Source: Candidatus Campbellbacteria bacterium CG22_combo_CG10-13_8_21_14_all_36_13 (lineage in GTDB: Bacteria > Patescibacteriota > Minisyncoccia > Phycocordibacterales > PCTT01). Taken from it: DNA of 27,397 nt. The translations under genes and the position numbers were made by a program. Under the pieces are notes generated by a model. That model was given only the letters and a program-made list of their open reading frames with translations. It did no database searches and was not told where the DNA came from. The DNA is taken from NCBI GenBank assembly GCA_002771585.1, contig PCTT01000023.1, positions 9,728 to 37,124 of the forward strand, read 5' to 3'. Below, one piece after another: positions 13,775 through 19,503 of the stretch; the first letter of the stretch is position 1; each line of letters begins with the position of its first letter.

Positions 13775-13966
13775 TTATTTACTTTTCTTTGGTAAAAATC
13801 TAGATCTTGCCTTGTTGTTCATTGCAAAAGTCCCGGCTCTTTTTTTTGCCATCTTACTCTTTGAGTTAGCTCTTGCATTGAAGTGATTCATTCCTGGATT
13901 TTTTGCGACAAGTTTGCCGTTTTTGGTCACTTTTATCCGTTTTGTAAAAGATTTGTTCGTTTTCAT
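13775..13966 (-). CDS. rpmI: 50S ribosomal protein L35 (bL35)
   Basis: Small basic large-subunit protein. From the ATG at 13966 it has 63 aa starting MKTNKSFTKRIKVTKNGKL, then RANSKSKMAKKRAG and RSRFLPKKSK, which match L35 (usual length ~65). A longer frame from 13996 would add ten residues (MKKVKNKKII) and overlap infC by 20 nt. The shorter start is chosen for family length and spacing (10 nt after infC). Confidence 0.93.
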   Translation of the reverse strand: MKTNKSFTKRIKVTKNGKLVAKNPGMNHFNARANSKSKMAKKRAGTFAMNNKARSRFLPKKSK

Positions 13967-13976
13967 AATTATTTTT

Positions 13977-14516
13977 TTATTTTTTACCTTTTTCAAGGAT
14001 TACATATATCCCTTTAGGGTTATTTTTTGGTCTATCTGCTATAGAATAGTCTTCTGTTATTAATTTAAGTAATCTTTCTAGTCTCTCGTTTAGAAAAACT
14101 TTTTCCATATATTTTGTTCTTCCTTTTAGGAATAGCTCAACCTTTACACGATGACCTTCTCGTAGCCAAAATGAGGCCCGTCCAGCTTTTAGGTTTAAAT
14201 CGTGTTCTCCGGTAGCAACCTTTATTTGTACGCTTTTTACCTCCACATTGTGGGCTTTTGCTTTTTGAGCACTTAATTTCTTCTTTTGATCGTATTGAAA
14301 CTTACCATAATCAGTGATTTTTGCAATAGGAGGCTTGGCGTTTGGAGATATTTCTATTAGGTCCAAACCACGCTCTTTTGCCAATTCTATGGCTGCCTTA
14401 GTGTCCATTATTCCCATATTATCGCCATTTTGTGCGACAACACGAACTTCTGATGATCTTATGCGTTCATTTATACGAACAACGTCTTTTTTTATGTATT
14501 TATTATTATTCAAAAT
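13977..14516 (-). CDS. infC: Translation initiation factor IF-3, non-AUG start
   Basis: Checks start-codon/initiator-tRNA pairing and keeps subunits apart. About 178 aa: N-domain with INERIRSSEVRVVAQNGDNMG, DLIEISPNAKPPIAKITDYGKF and YDQKKK linker; C-domain with KSVQIKVATGEHDLNLK, FLREGHRVKVELFLKGR-like sequence and PKNNPKGIYVILEKGKK. No ATG is available: the frame opens with ATT (14516-14514) followed by TTG (14513-14511), and TAA lies two codons upstream of the ATT. The E. coli infC start is AUU, used for autoregulation; which codon is used here cannot be decided. AAAAAGG lies 11-14 nt upstream. Confidence 0.95.
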   Translation of the reverse strand: MLNNNKYIKKDVVRINERIRSSEVRVVAQNGDNMGIMDTKAAIELAKERGLDLIEISPNAKPPIAKITDYGKFQYDQKKKLSAQKAKAHNVEVKSVQIKVATGEHDLNLKAGRASFWLREGHRVKVELFLKGRTKYMEKVFLNERLERLLKLITEDYSIADRPKNNPKGIYVILEKGKK

Positions 14517-14543
14517 TAATTAAATTACCTTTTTAGGCCATTA

Positions 14544-14572
14544 TTTATAACATTTTTATATGATTTTGACAA
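14544..14572 (-). promoter_or_regulatory. Promoter of infC-rpmI-rplT
   Basis: On the minus strand TTGTCA, 17-nt spacer, TATAAA preceded by TGt. The predicted start is about 20 nt upstream of the infC start, leaving a very short leader. It is divergent from the promoter at 14578. Confidence 0.65.
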
Positions 14573-14577
14573 CCCAT

Positions 14578-14605
14578 TTGACACTTTTTTTTAAAGAGAT
14601 AGTAT
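14578..14605 (+). promoter_or_regulatory. Promoter of the unknown 151-aa gene
   Basis: TTGACA (14578-14583), 16-nt spacer, TAGTAT (14600-14605). Predicted start is near 14612, about 34 nt before the ATG at 14646. Confidence 0.5.
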
Positions 14606-14645
14606 TCAACACAGATAGTCCCCTTAACAACCTTGTGCAACCTCA

Positions 14646-15101
14646 ATGGAACAAAGAAGATTAATGTTCTTGCTGAAGTCACACGCTCGTGGCACAGCAC
14701 CGACGTTGATAAAAATACAAAATAGCGTTGAAAGATCTGGAGACTTCCAGGTTTCTTTTTTTCTAGAAACAAAAGGTGTTAAAAGATCTTACCGTGTAAT
14801 TTGTCATGGTTTTGAAAAGCCGGCTGGACGCGATGTTCGATTTATAACCGTGTGGGGAGAAGTGGTTGGAGAGGATGATGGTTGGGTGGCGCGATGTGTC
14901 GATCCGATAACTTCTAAATCAACAAAATTTTTCACCGCTATAATTGATGCGCAAAGCCCAATGTTTGATAGAAATGGTCCATGCGTTGTTTGGTTTTCCA
15001 AGAGAGGAGGTCTTTTCTACAGGTATCGTAGTATCAGGAAAGACTTTCTCAATATGTTAAAACAGCTCGAGATTACAGAACAACAAGAGGTTCTTGTGTG
15101 A
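14646..15101 (+). CDS. Protein of unknown function, 151 aa
   Basis: Not recognised. The product is soluble, mixed alpha/beta in appearance, with no signal peptide, membrane segment or known motif. Visible features are VSFFLETKGVKRSYRVICHGF, FITVWGEVVGEDDGWVARCVD and a C-terminal helical, charged end (SIRKDFLNMLKQLEITEQQE). Base composition is less AT-biased than its neighbours. It has its own promoter and a strong terminator, so it is a single-gene unit divergent from infC. It may be an accessory or laterally acquired gene; confidence that it is coding is good, function unknown. Confidence 0.7.
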   Translation: MEQRRLMFLLKSHARGTAPTLIKIQNSVERSGDFQVSFFLETKGVKRSYRVICHGFEKPAGRDVRFITVWGEVVGEDDGWVARCVDPITSKSTKFFTAIIDAQSPMFDRNGPCVVWFSKRGGLFYRYRSIRKDFLNMLKQLEITEQQEVLV

Positions 15102-15108
15102 AAAAAGG

Positions 15109-15140
15109 GGGGCGCAAGCGAGTTTCGCTTGCGCCCCTTT
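15109..15140 (+). terminator. Intrinsic terminator after the 151-aa gene
   Basis: A 13-bp GC-rich stem (GGGGCGCAAGCGA with its complement, 3-nt loop) followed by TTT, 7 nt after the TGA stop codon. Confidence 0.75.
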
Positions 15141-15228
15141 CTAGCAGCCTTCGCTACAATGCGCTACGCGCGGTACTAGAAAACGCATATCAATCCGTGG
15201 TTTGGTGATACGTTTCATTATGATATCA

Positions 15229-15636
15229 CTAATTTTCTATTTGGTGTAGACAAACAGCGCGTAGTGTCTTTACGCTGTAATAAAGTGAAAATAAAAATAT
15301 ACTTGCAACAGTTTGTCTTATCAAAAATATAAAAAAACCGTCATATGCGTAATAGGTGACAGAGAAATACTGGAAGGTTAGGAGAAATATCATAGATATT
15401 ATTGTGTCTGTAACAATGATTCATTTCTGTGTGGGTGTTGTCACGCCTGCTGCCATAGCAAGAATGACGACAAAAAAAGTCATAACAATAAAATCTATCG
15501 GTATGACATTTTTGTATATTGGCATTGTTAGTAGAATCAATATTCCGCTAACAAGAAAGAGTTGTCGCACTACATTGCCATAATAGTGCGTTTTTGCGTG
15601 CTTGGCAGGATTAGACTGTGCGAAAAAGTCCTGCAT
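15229..15636 (-). pseudogene. Membrane-protein gene interrupted by an in-frame TGA
   Basis: The first 71 codons (start MQDFFAQSNPAKHAKTHYYGN, hydrophobic LVSGILILLTMPIY and FIVMTFFVVILAMAAGVTTP) end at TGA, 15423-15421, just after TPTQK. The same frame then stays open for 63 more codons to a TAG at 15231-15229, encoding IIVTDTIISMIFLLTFQYF..., another hydrophobic stretch (FFIFLIRQTVASIFLFSLYYS) and VKTLRAV. The two halves look like one protein of ~135 aa in which a Trp (TGG) would be expected at the TGA. Other genes here stop at TGA (adk, the 151-aa gene), so a nonsense mutation or base error is favoured over recoding. TATAAA lies 7 nt upstream of the ATG. Confidence 0.6.
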
Positions 15637-15682
15637 AATAGTTTTATAGTACTCTCCTAATTTATAAGTGTCTACTGTTTTA

Positions 15683-15710
15683 TTGCTACTCTTTTTTGTC
15701 TGTATATAAT
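15683..15710 (+). promoter_or_regulatory. Promoter of the 38-aa peptide gene
   Basis: TTGCTA (15683-15688), 16-nt spacer, TATAAT (15705-15710). Predicted start is about 30 nt before the ATG at 15749. Confidence 0.45.
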
Positions 15711-15748
15711 GATAAAAGATTTTAATTATTGGTTAATATTTTAATACA

Positions 15749-15865
15749 ATGAATAAAAAATTAATCATATCAATATCTATATTGTTATTAGTAATTATGG
15801 TAGCGTGTTTTTTTGTTTCTCCTGCAGAAGCGCCATCAACGGTTTCTGATGTTGATACTAATTAA
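15749..15865 (+). CDS. Small exported or lipoprotein-like peptide, 38 aa
   Basis: MNKKLIISISILLLVIMVACFFVSP followed by a short polar tail ending DVDTN (split here: positively charged start, ~18-residue hydrophobic core, Cys at residue 20 in MVAC). This looks like a signal peptide with an imperfect lipobox, leaving a mature part of only ~19 residues. A promoter-like sequence precedes it. No family is recognised. A single-pass membrane microprotein is equally possible. Confidence 0.45.
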   Translation: MNKKLIISISILLLVIMVACFFVSPAEAPSTVSDVDTN

Positions 15866-16155
15866 GATTTTTTGGTGGTAAGAGAGCGTTTGAGTTTGTA
15901 TATATTTTGAAAGCAAAAAGATACAAAGACATGAAAAATATAGGCGGGTTGGTTAATTGAGAAAAAGATGATGGTGAGTTTATAAGATAAAAGTTATTCA
16001 CACATTTTCTTTTAAAAAAACTGATGTAACATTAATGTTAGCTCAGGAGACGGTGTGAAATTTTTTGCATTCGTCACTCCATAAAAAAGAGCAAGTGATA
16101 CGCACATATCGTGGGTATTAGAAGACTCATAGAGGTTCGTATACAAAATAAGTAT
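15866..16155. other. Spacer without recognisable gene
   Basis: 290 nt between the 38-aa and 21-aa peptide genes. Only very short ORFs (under 20 codons) are present. A TATACA at 16140-16145 lies about 10 nt before the next ATG and could be a -10 box giving an almost leaderless mRNA. I see no clear RNA fold. Confidence 0.4.
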
Positions 16156-16221
16156 ATGGCAAAAGGAGCATCAAAGGCAAAGAAGCCTGCAAAGAAACCA
16201 GCAAAGAAAGGAAAGAAGTAA
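16156..16221 (+). CDS. 21-aa Lys/Ala/Pro-rich basic peptide
   Basis: ATG to TAA encodes MAKGASKAKKPAKKPAKKGKK: ten Lys, no acidic or aromatic residues, with repeated KKPAK units, like the tails of histone H1/HC1-type and AlgP-like proteins. A perfect intrinsic terminator follows 14 nt after the stop codon, which supports a dedicated short transcript. A nucleic-acid-binding role (DNA or rRNA charge neutralisation) is an inference from composition. It is far too short for a fold and could be a spurious ORF in an sRNA. Confidence 0.5.
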   Translation: MAKGASKAKKPAKKPAKKGKK

Positions 16222-16235
16222 TTTTTCCCTCTTAC

Positions 16236-16264
16236 AAAAAACCCATCTTCGGATGGGTTTTTTG
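16236..16264 (+). terminator. Intrinsic terminator with TTCG tetraloop
   Basis: AAAAAACCCATC-TTCG-GATGGGTTTTTT: strong stem, ultra-stable UUCG loop and long T-run, 14 nt after the 21-aa ORF. Confidence 0.92.
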
Positions 16265-16325
16265 TTTATCTAACATCTATTTTCAGACAAAATTAACGCG
16301 GTTTCTGTTTAAAAATAAGGTTGGT

Positions 16326-16354
16326 TTGACTTTTTATCTGTTGTATGTTAACAT
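16326..16354 (+). promoter_or_regulatory. Promoter of the DEAD-box helicase gene
   Basis: TTGACT (16326-16331), 17-nt spacer, TAACAT (16349-16354) with TGt in front. The predicted leader of ~108 nt carries a hairpin AGACCTC-TTTGGT-GAGGTCT (16392-16411) followed by TTCGTATTTT, a possible attenuator or cold-response structure; long structured leaders are common for such helicases. Confidence 0.65.
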
Positions 16355-16468
16355 ATTCAGACCTAATTGAAGATGGCACAAAACTCTTTGCAGACCTCTT
16401 TGGTGAGGTCTTTCGTATTTTAGGCACAACTAAGCCCTAAATACAGTTAAAAATTAATAAATAATAAA

Positions 16469-17749
16469 ATGCATACACATACGTCCGGAAAACGGAGTGG
16501 TGGCCATTCGTATTCGAACGGCAACACTAGAGTAAGAAAATTTAGATCAGGACCTCGAAGAGGTGGTTCTTCTGGTGCAGGTAAACGGTCTGGTTTTGTG
16601 GGTAGAAGGAGCGGTGGAGGTAACAGGTTTGGTGGTAGAAAGAAATCAACACTTGATATAAGTTCGTTTATTAATAAGGCGGTTGTTGCGACAGAAACTG
16701 TTGCGCACTTTGTTCCAGATAATTCCTTTAATGATTTTAATATTGATAAACAAATCAAAGCTACTTTGGTTGCACGAGGGTATGAGCACCCAACTCCAAT
16801 ACAAGACAAAGCAATACCACATGTGCTACGAGGAGAAGATGTGGTTGGTCTTGCAAACACTGGTACAGGAAAGACAGCCGCTTTTCTTATTCCAATAATT
16901 AATAAAATATTACACGACAAGAAACAACAAGTGATTATTCTCGCACCTACAAGGGAGCTTGCCATACAAATAGAAGATGAGCTCAAGCTTTTCGCGAGCA
17001 AATTAGGAATGCATTCTGTTGTTTGTGTTGGTGGTATGCGCATTGGTGCGCAGATACAAAAACTAAGAAACTACAACCATTTCATTATTGGAACCCCGGG
17101 CAGAACAATAGATCTGATAAAAAGAGGTAATTTGAAATTATCAAACGTTAAGACTGTTGTTTTGGATGAGGCCGACAGGATGCTTGATATGGGATTTATA
17201 AATGATATTAGATACATTCTAAGAGAAATACCTAAAGAGAGACAAACCCTTTGTTTTTCTGCCACCCTTGCGCCAGAGATTAAGAGATTGATAAACGACT
17301 TTCTTATTGAGCCTGTTACTATTTCTGTAAAAACACAAGATACACCAACAAGTATTGAGCAAGATATTGTAAAAGTTGAAGGAAGAGATAAGACTGTGCT
17401 ACTTGCAGAGCTTCTTCAACAAAATGATTTTAAAAAAGTGCTTGTTTTTGGGAGAACAAAACACGGTGTCGGCAAACTATCTCAAGAATTAAATAGAAAG
17501 GGTTTGAAAACAGAATCTATACACGGCAATAAATCACACAGCCAAAGACAAAGCGCTCTTAAGAGGTTTAAAGAAAATAGAATTATTGCGCTTGTAGCAA
17601 CAGATGTTGCGGCACGTGGTCTTGATATCACGGACATAACGCATGTTATAAACTTTGATATACCAGAGACCTATGATGACTATATCCACAGAATAGGTAG
17701 AACGGGTCGCGGGTCGCATAAAGGCAAAGCCATTACATTTGTTGGTTAG
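16469..17749 (+). CDS. DEAD-box ATP-dependent RNA helicase (RhlE/DeaD-like)
   Basis: RNA unwinding or remodelling, likely in ribosome assembly or mRNA turnover. 426 aa. An N-terminal ~60-residue Arg/Gly/Ser-rich, His-containing tail is followed by the full motif set: GYEHPTPIQ (Q motif), ANTGTGKT (129-136), PTRELA, TPGR, DEAD (233-236), SAT (264-266), VFGRTKHGV, VATDVAARGLDI and HRIGRTGR. Basic RGG-like tails in this family are normally C-terminal; here the protein ends ~15 residues after motif VI. It has its own promoter and is a single-gene unit. Confidence 0.95.
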   Translation: MHTHTSGKRSGGHSYSNGNTRVRKFRSGPRRGGSSGAGKRSGFVGRRSGGGNRFGGRKKSTLDISSFINKAVVATETVAHFVPDNSFNDFNIDKQIKATLVARGYEHPTPIQDKAIPHVLRGEDVVGLANTGTGKTAAFLIPIINKILHDKKQQVIILAPTRELAIQIEDELKLFASKLGMHSVVCVGGMRIGAQIQKLRNYNHFIIGTPGRTIDLIKRGNLKLSNVKTVVLDEADRMLDMGFINDIRYILREIPKERQTLCFSATLAPEIKRLINDFLIEPVTISVKTQDTPTSIEQDIVKVEGRDKTVLLAELLQQNDFKKVLVFGRTKHGVGKLSQELNRKGLKTESIHGNKSHSQRQSALKRFKENRIIALVATDVAARGLDITDITHVINFDIPETYDDYIHRIGRTGRGSHKGKAITFVG

Positions 17750-17814
17750 GAAGGAGGTTTATGATTTCTGTCTTATATAAGAAAAAATAAACGCTTTTTC
17801 ATCTCCACAAATAA

Positions 17815-17840
17815 AGCAAAAACCGCCTAATGGCGGTTGC
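17815..17840 (-). terminator. Terminator of ssrA
   Basis: On the minus strand AACCGCC-ATTA-GGCGGTT is followed by TTTGCTTTATTT. The flanks (ACAAATAAAGC / GCTTTATTTGT) extend the palindrome on both sides, so it may also end the helicase transcript on the plus strand. Confidence 0.8.
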
Positions 17841-17848
17841 TTTATTTG

Positions 17849-18238
17849 TGGAGGTGGGGAGGTTGAACTCCCGTCCAAAAAAAGTTTTTGATCGATTCTA
17901 CAAAGCGTATATTGTTTGGTGTTTTAGGGCAGGGAAGTAGAAACAATCAAAACCCTCCAAACCCGATCCTTATTAATTGCAGATTATGAGCTAAGGAAAA
18001 CAAATAATCCAAACCCGAAATTTATTACACCCCAACTTCCTTATCGGATGTCTGGAAGCGAGACGTCGCTCTGGCTTACGCGAGAGCGAACGCAAAATCA
18101 TTCACACCGAAGTATGGTGATTTTACGCTTACGCGAGTATTATCTGCACGTATGTTTTTGTGCCTTTTTGAAAGAGTTACACAAGCTCTTACTTCGCACG
18201 AATCAAAAAGTATTCTTTTGTCAAAGCTGATCACCCCC
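17849..18238 (-). ncRNA. ssrA: Transfer-messenger RNA (tmRNA)
   Basis: Rescues stalled ribosomes with SmpB. The minus strand starts GGGGGTGATCAGC (acceptor GGGGGTG, 18238-18232) and ends GGGAG-TTCAAC-CTCCC then CACCTCC-A (17856-17849), giving a tRNA-like acceptor and T arm; CCA is not encoded. The open frame begins GCAGATAATACT (near 18149), encoding ADNTRV..., and ends ...GTGAATGATTTTGCG...GCGTAA, i.e. C-terminus NDFAFALA. The tag is about 23 residues, long compared with 10-11 in E. coli, but with the usual hydrophobic Ala-terminated degron. The resume codon is inferred. smpB lies 450 bp upstream on the same strand. Confidence 0.9.
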
Positions 18239-18239
18239 C

Positions 18240-18376
18240 TAAAACACATTTTACCGCGGTAAAATGTGTTCGGGCGACCATTTACGAAACTATGGTTTCG
18301 TAAATGGTTTAGCCCTAAAACATATTTTATTGCGGTAGAGCATGTTCGGGCTAAAACATTTTGTCACGCAAAATGT
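18240..18376. repeat. Cluster of four palindromes upstream of ssrA
   Basis: A perfect 28-bp palindrome (18243-18270, core TTTTACCGCGGTAAAA), a 14-bp-arm hairpin (18277-18308, arm ACCATTTACGAAAC), a degenerate second copy of the first (18316-18351, ending TGTTCGGGC like copy one), and ACATTTTG-loop-CAAAATGT (18356-18376). Copies one and three share TAAAACAYATTTTA and the TGTTCGGGC border over about 36 nt. They lie between the GIY-YIG gene and the tmRNA 5' end. Confidence 0.6.
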
Positions 18377-18391
18377 CCGCTCGAACACACC

Positions 18392-18667
18392 CTAGTTTTG
18401 TCGTTCCTTGTTCTCTTTGAGAAACTTTTCTTTCATTTTCTTTTTCTCACGAGAACCCCACAAACTTTTTAGAAATCTTTTTCTGTTGAAAGCATCAGAT
18501 TTATTTTGAAAAGTTTCTGTGTGGATTAGGTATAAAGATACTCTATGTTTCGTTGACTGTACATAACCGTTGTTATGTCTTTTGACACGATCTTCAACAT
18601 TGTTAGTACAACCAACGTAGAGATTCTTAGCCTTTAAACTATATAGAACATATACAATGTAATACAT
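18392..18667 (-). CDS. GIY-YIG superfamily protein (UPF0213-like), possibly inactive
   Basis: Small single-domain member of the GIY-YIG nuclease superfamily. 91 aa: MYYIVYVLYSLKAKNLYVGCTNN carries the GIY/YIG-equivalent strands (YVL...YVG), then the Arg helix (VEDRVKRHNNG) and STKHRVSLYLIHTETF. The usual A-x-x-R-E-K-x-L-K catalytic helix reads AFNRKRFLKS, so Lys replaces the expected catalytic Glu (a G-to-A change, GAA to AAA, would explain it). It lies between smpB and ssrA on the same strand. Such proteins are often annotated as excinuclease subunits, which over-predicts. Confidence 0.85.
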   Translation of the reverse strand: MYYIVYVLYSLKAKNLYVGCTNNVEDRVKRHNNGYVQSTKHRVSLYLIHTETFQNKSDAFNRKRFLKSLWGSREKKKMKEKFLKENKERQN

Positions 18668-18685
18668 GCTTTAGGCGATTGACCA

Positions 18686-19138
18686 TTACTTAATTCTCAT
18701 TTTTAAACTCCTCTCCACGTCTCTTCCAGTATCACGCTTTTTTATATCCTCTCTCTTATCATACTTCTTTTTTCCTTGCACGAGAGCGAGTTTTAGCTTG
18801 ATTAGGTTATTACTATTATACATTGAAATAGGGGCTAATGTCAAGCTCTTTTTGGATTCATATCCAGCAAGCTCCTCTATTTCTTTCTTTTGGAGTAAAA
18901 GACGTCTATTTCTGTGTGGATCATATCCTTTTGGTGTGTTGTTTACTTGATATGGCGGTATAAAAGCTCCGATAAGATATGCTTCATTTCCTCTCACGGT
19001 TATATGCGCACCATCAAGAGAACCATGTTTATTTTTTACAGACTTTACCTCAAAACCAAAAAGCTCCACACCCGCAGTGTATTCCTCTAGAATCTTGAAA
19101 TTTAGTTCTATTTTTTTGTTTCGTATAAAATCTGACAT
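18686..19138 (-). CDS. smpB: SsrA-binding protein SmpB
   Basis: Binds the tRNA-like domain of tmRNA and fills the decoding centre during trans-translation. 150 aa: NKKIELNFKILEEYTAGVELFGFEVKSVKN, GSLDGAHITVRGNEAYLIGA, YDPHRNRRLLLQKKEIEEL, LTLAPISMYNSNNLIKLKLALVQGKKKYDKREDIKKRD and a basic C-terminal tail ending RSLKMRIK (each given in parts of the continuous product). All SmpB signatures are present. Its partner tmRNA is downstream. The promoter suggests a leaderless mRNA. Confidence 0.97.
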   Translation of the reverse strand: MSDFIRNKKIELNFKILEEYTAGVELFGFEVKSVKNKHGSLDGAHITVRGNEAYLIGAFIPPYQVNNTPKGYDPHRNRRLLLQKKEIEELAGYESKKSLTLAPISMYNSNNLIKLKLALVQGKKKYDKREDIKKRDTGRDVERSLKMRIK

Positions 19139-19144
19139 TAGTTC

Positions 19145-19153
19145 ATTTTAACA
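19145..19153 (-). promoter_or_regulatory. Extended -10 promoter of smpB, leaderless start
   Basis: On the minus strand TGTTAAAAT ends 7 nt before the ATG at 19138, placing the predicted transcription start on the start codon. The would-be -35 region overlaps the left arm of the inverted repeat at 19166. Confidence 0.5.
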
Positions 19154-19165
19154 CCCAAAACCTTT

Positions 19166-19290
19166 ACCCGCACACTAATTTTGCCATATTTATTATGTAT
19201 AATGTAATTATTTGTTTTATGAAAGGTGGATTAATATCAGTACGTATTACTGTTTTTATTGTCGTGTGGTGACAAAATTAGTGTGCGGGT
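19166..19290. repeat. 18-bp perfect inverted repeat flanking the smpB-ftsH spacer
   Basis: ACCCGCACACTAATTTTG (19166-19183) and its exact complement CAAAATTAGTGTGCGGGT (19273-19290) enclose 89 nt. The interior contains a 17-codon ORF (ATG at 19219, MKGGLISVRITVFIVVW, TGA) and an ATCAGTACGTATTACTG-type smaller dyad. No transposase is present. It is either a short non-autonomous element or a long-range hairpin. Confidence 0.55.
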
Positions 19291-19381
19291 TTATTCAAAA
19301 GATATTTTATGTCATCCCATACCATTTTTGATTAGAAATTTGATAATATAAGTAATCTAGAAGTAGAATATAAATATTGAG

Positions 19382-19417
19382 GCGATATGCTTCGCGAAAT
19401 TCGCATCCGCATATCGC
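19382..19417. repeat. GCGAYATGC palindromic repeat, copy B
   Basis: GCGATATGC (19382-19390) and GCATATCGC (19409-19417) enclose TTCGCGAA and TTCGCAT. It matches copy A at 11247-11297 in inverted orientation. An ATG inside it (19387) is in frame with ftsH, but it lies upstream of the promoter and is not the likely start. Confidence 0.55.
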
Positions 19418-19485
19418 TAGGTAATATAAAAGCAAAAATGGTACGGGATTGCTCACAAAATATAGTCGCAATGCTTCTTATTTTG

Positions 19486-19494
19486 TGGCATAAT
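19486..19494 (+). promoter_or_regulatory. Extended -10 promoter of ftsH
   Basis: TGGCATAAT, with a predicted transcription start about 3 nt before the ATG at 19504. There is no clear -35 element. It supports choosing 19504 as the start codon. Confidence 0.45.
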
Positions 19495-19503
19495 GCACGA
19501 ACT

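Noticed and set aside
15421..15423. TGA read as Trp or Gly (alternative genetic code)
   Set aside because: adk and the 151-aa gene terminate at TGA at plausible positions and Trp is encoded by TGG throughout, so a changed code is not supported.
15356..15583. 75-aa plus-strand ORF
   Set aside because: Antisense to the membrane-protein gene read on the minus strand, which has coherent hydrophobic segments on both sides of its TGA.
18048..18230. 60-aa plus-strand ORF
   Set aside because: It lies entirely inside the tmRNA gene on the opposite strand and has no protein-like features.
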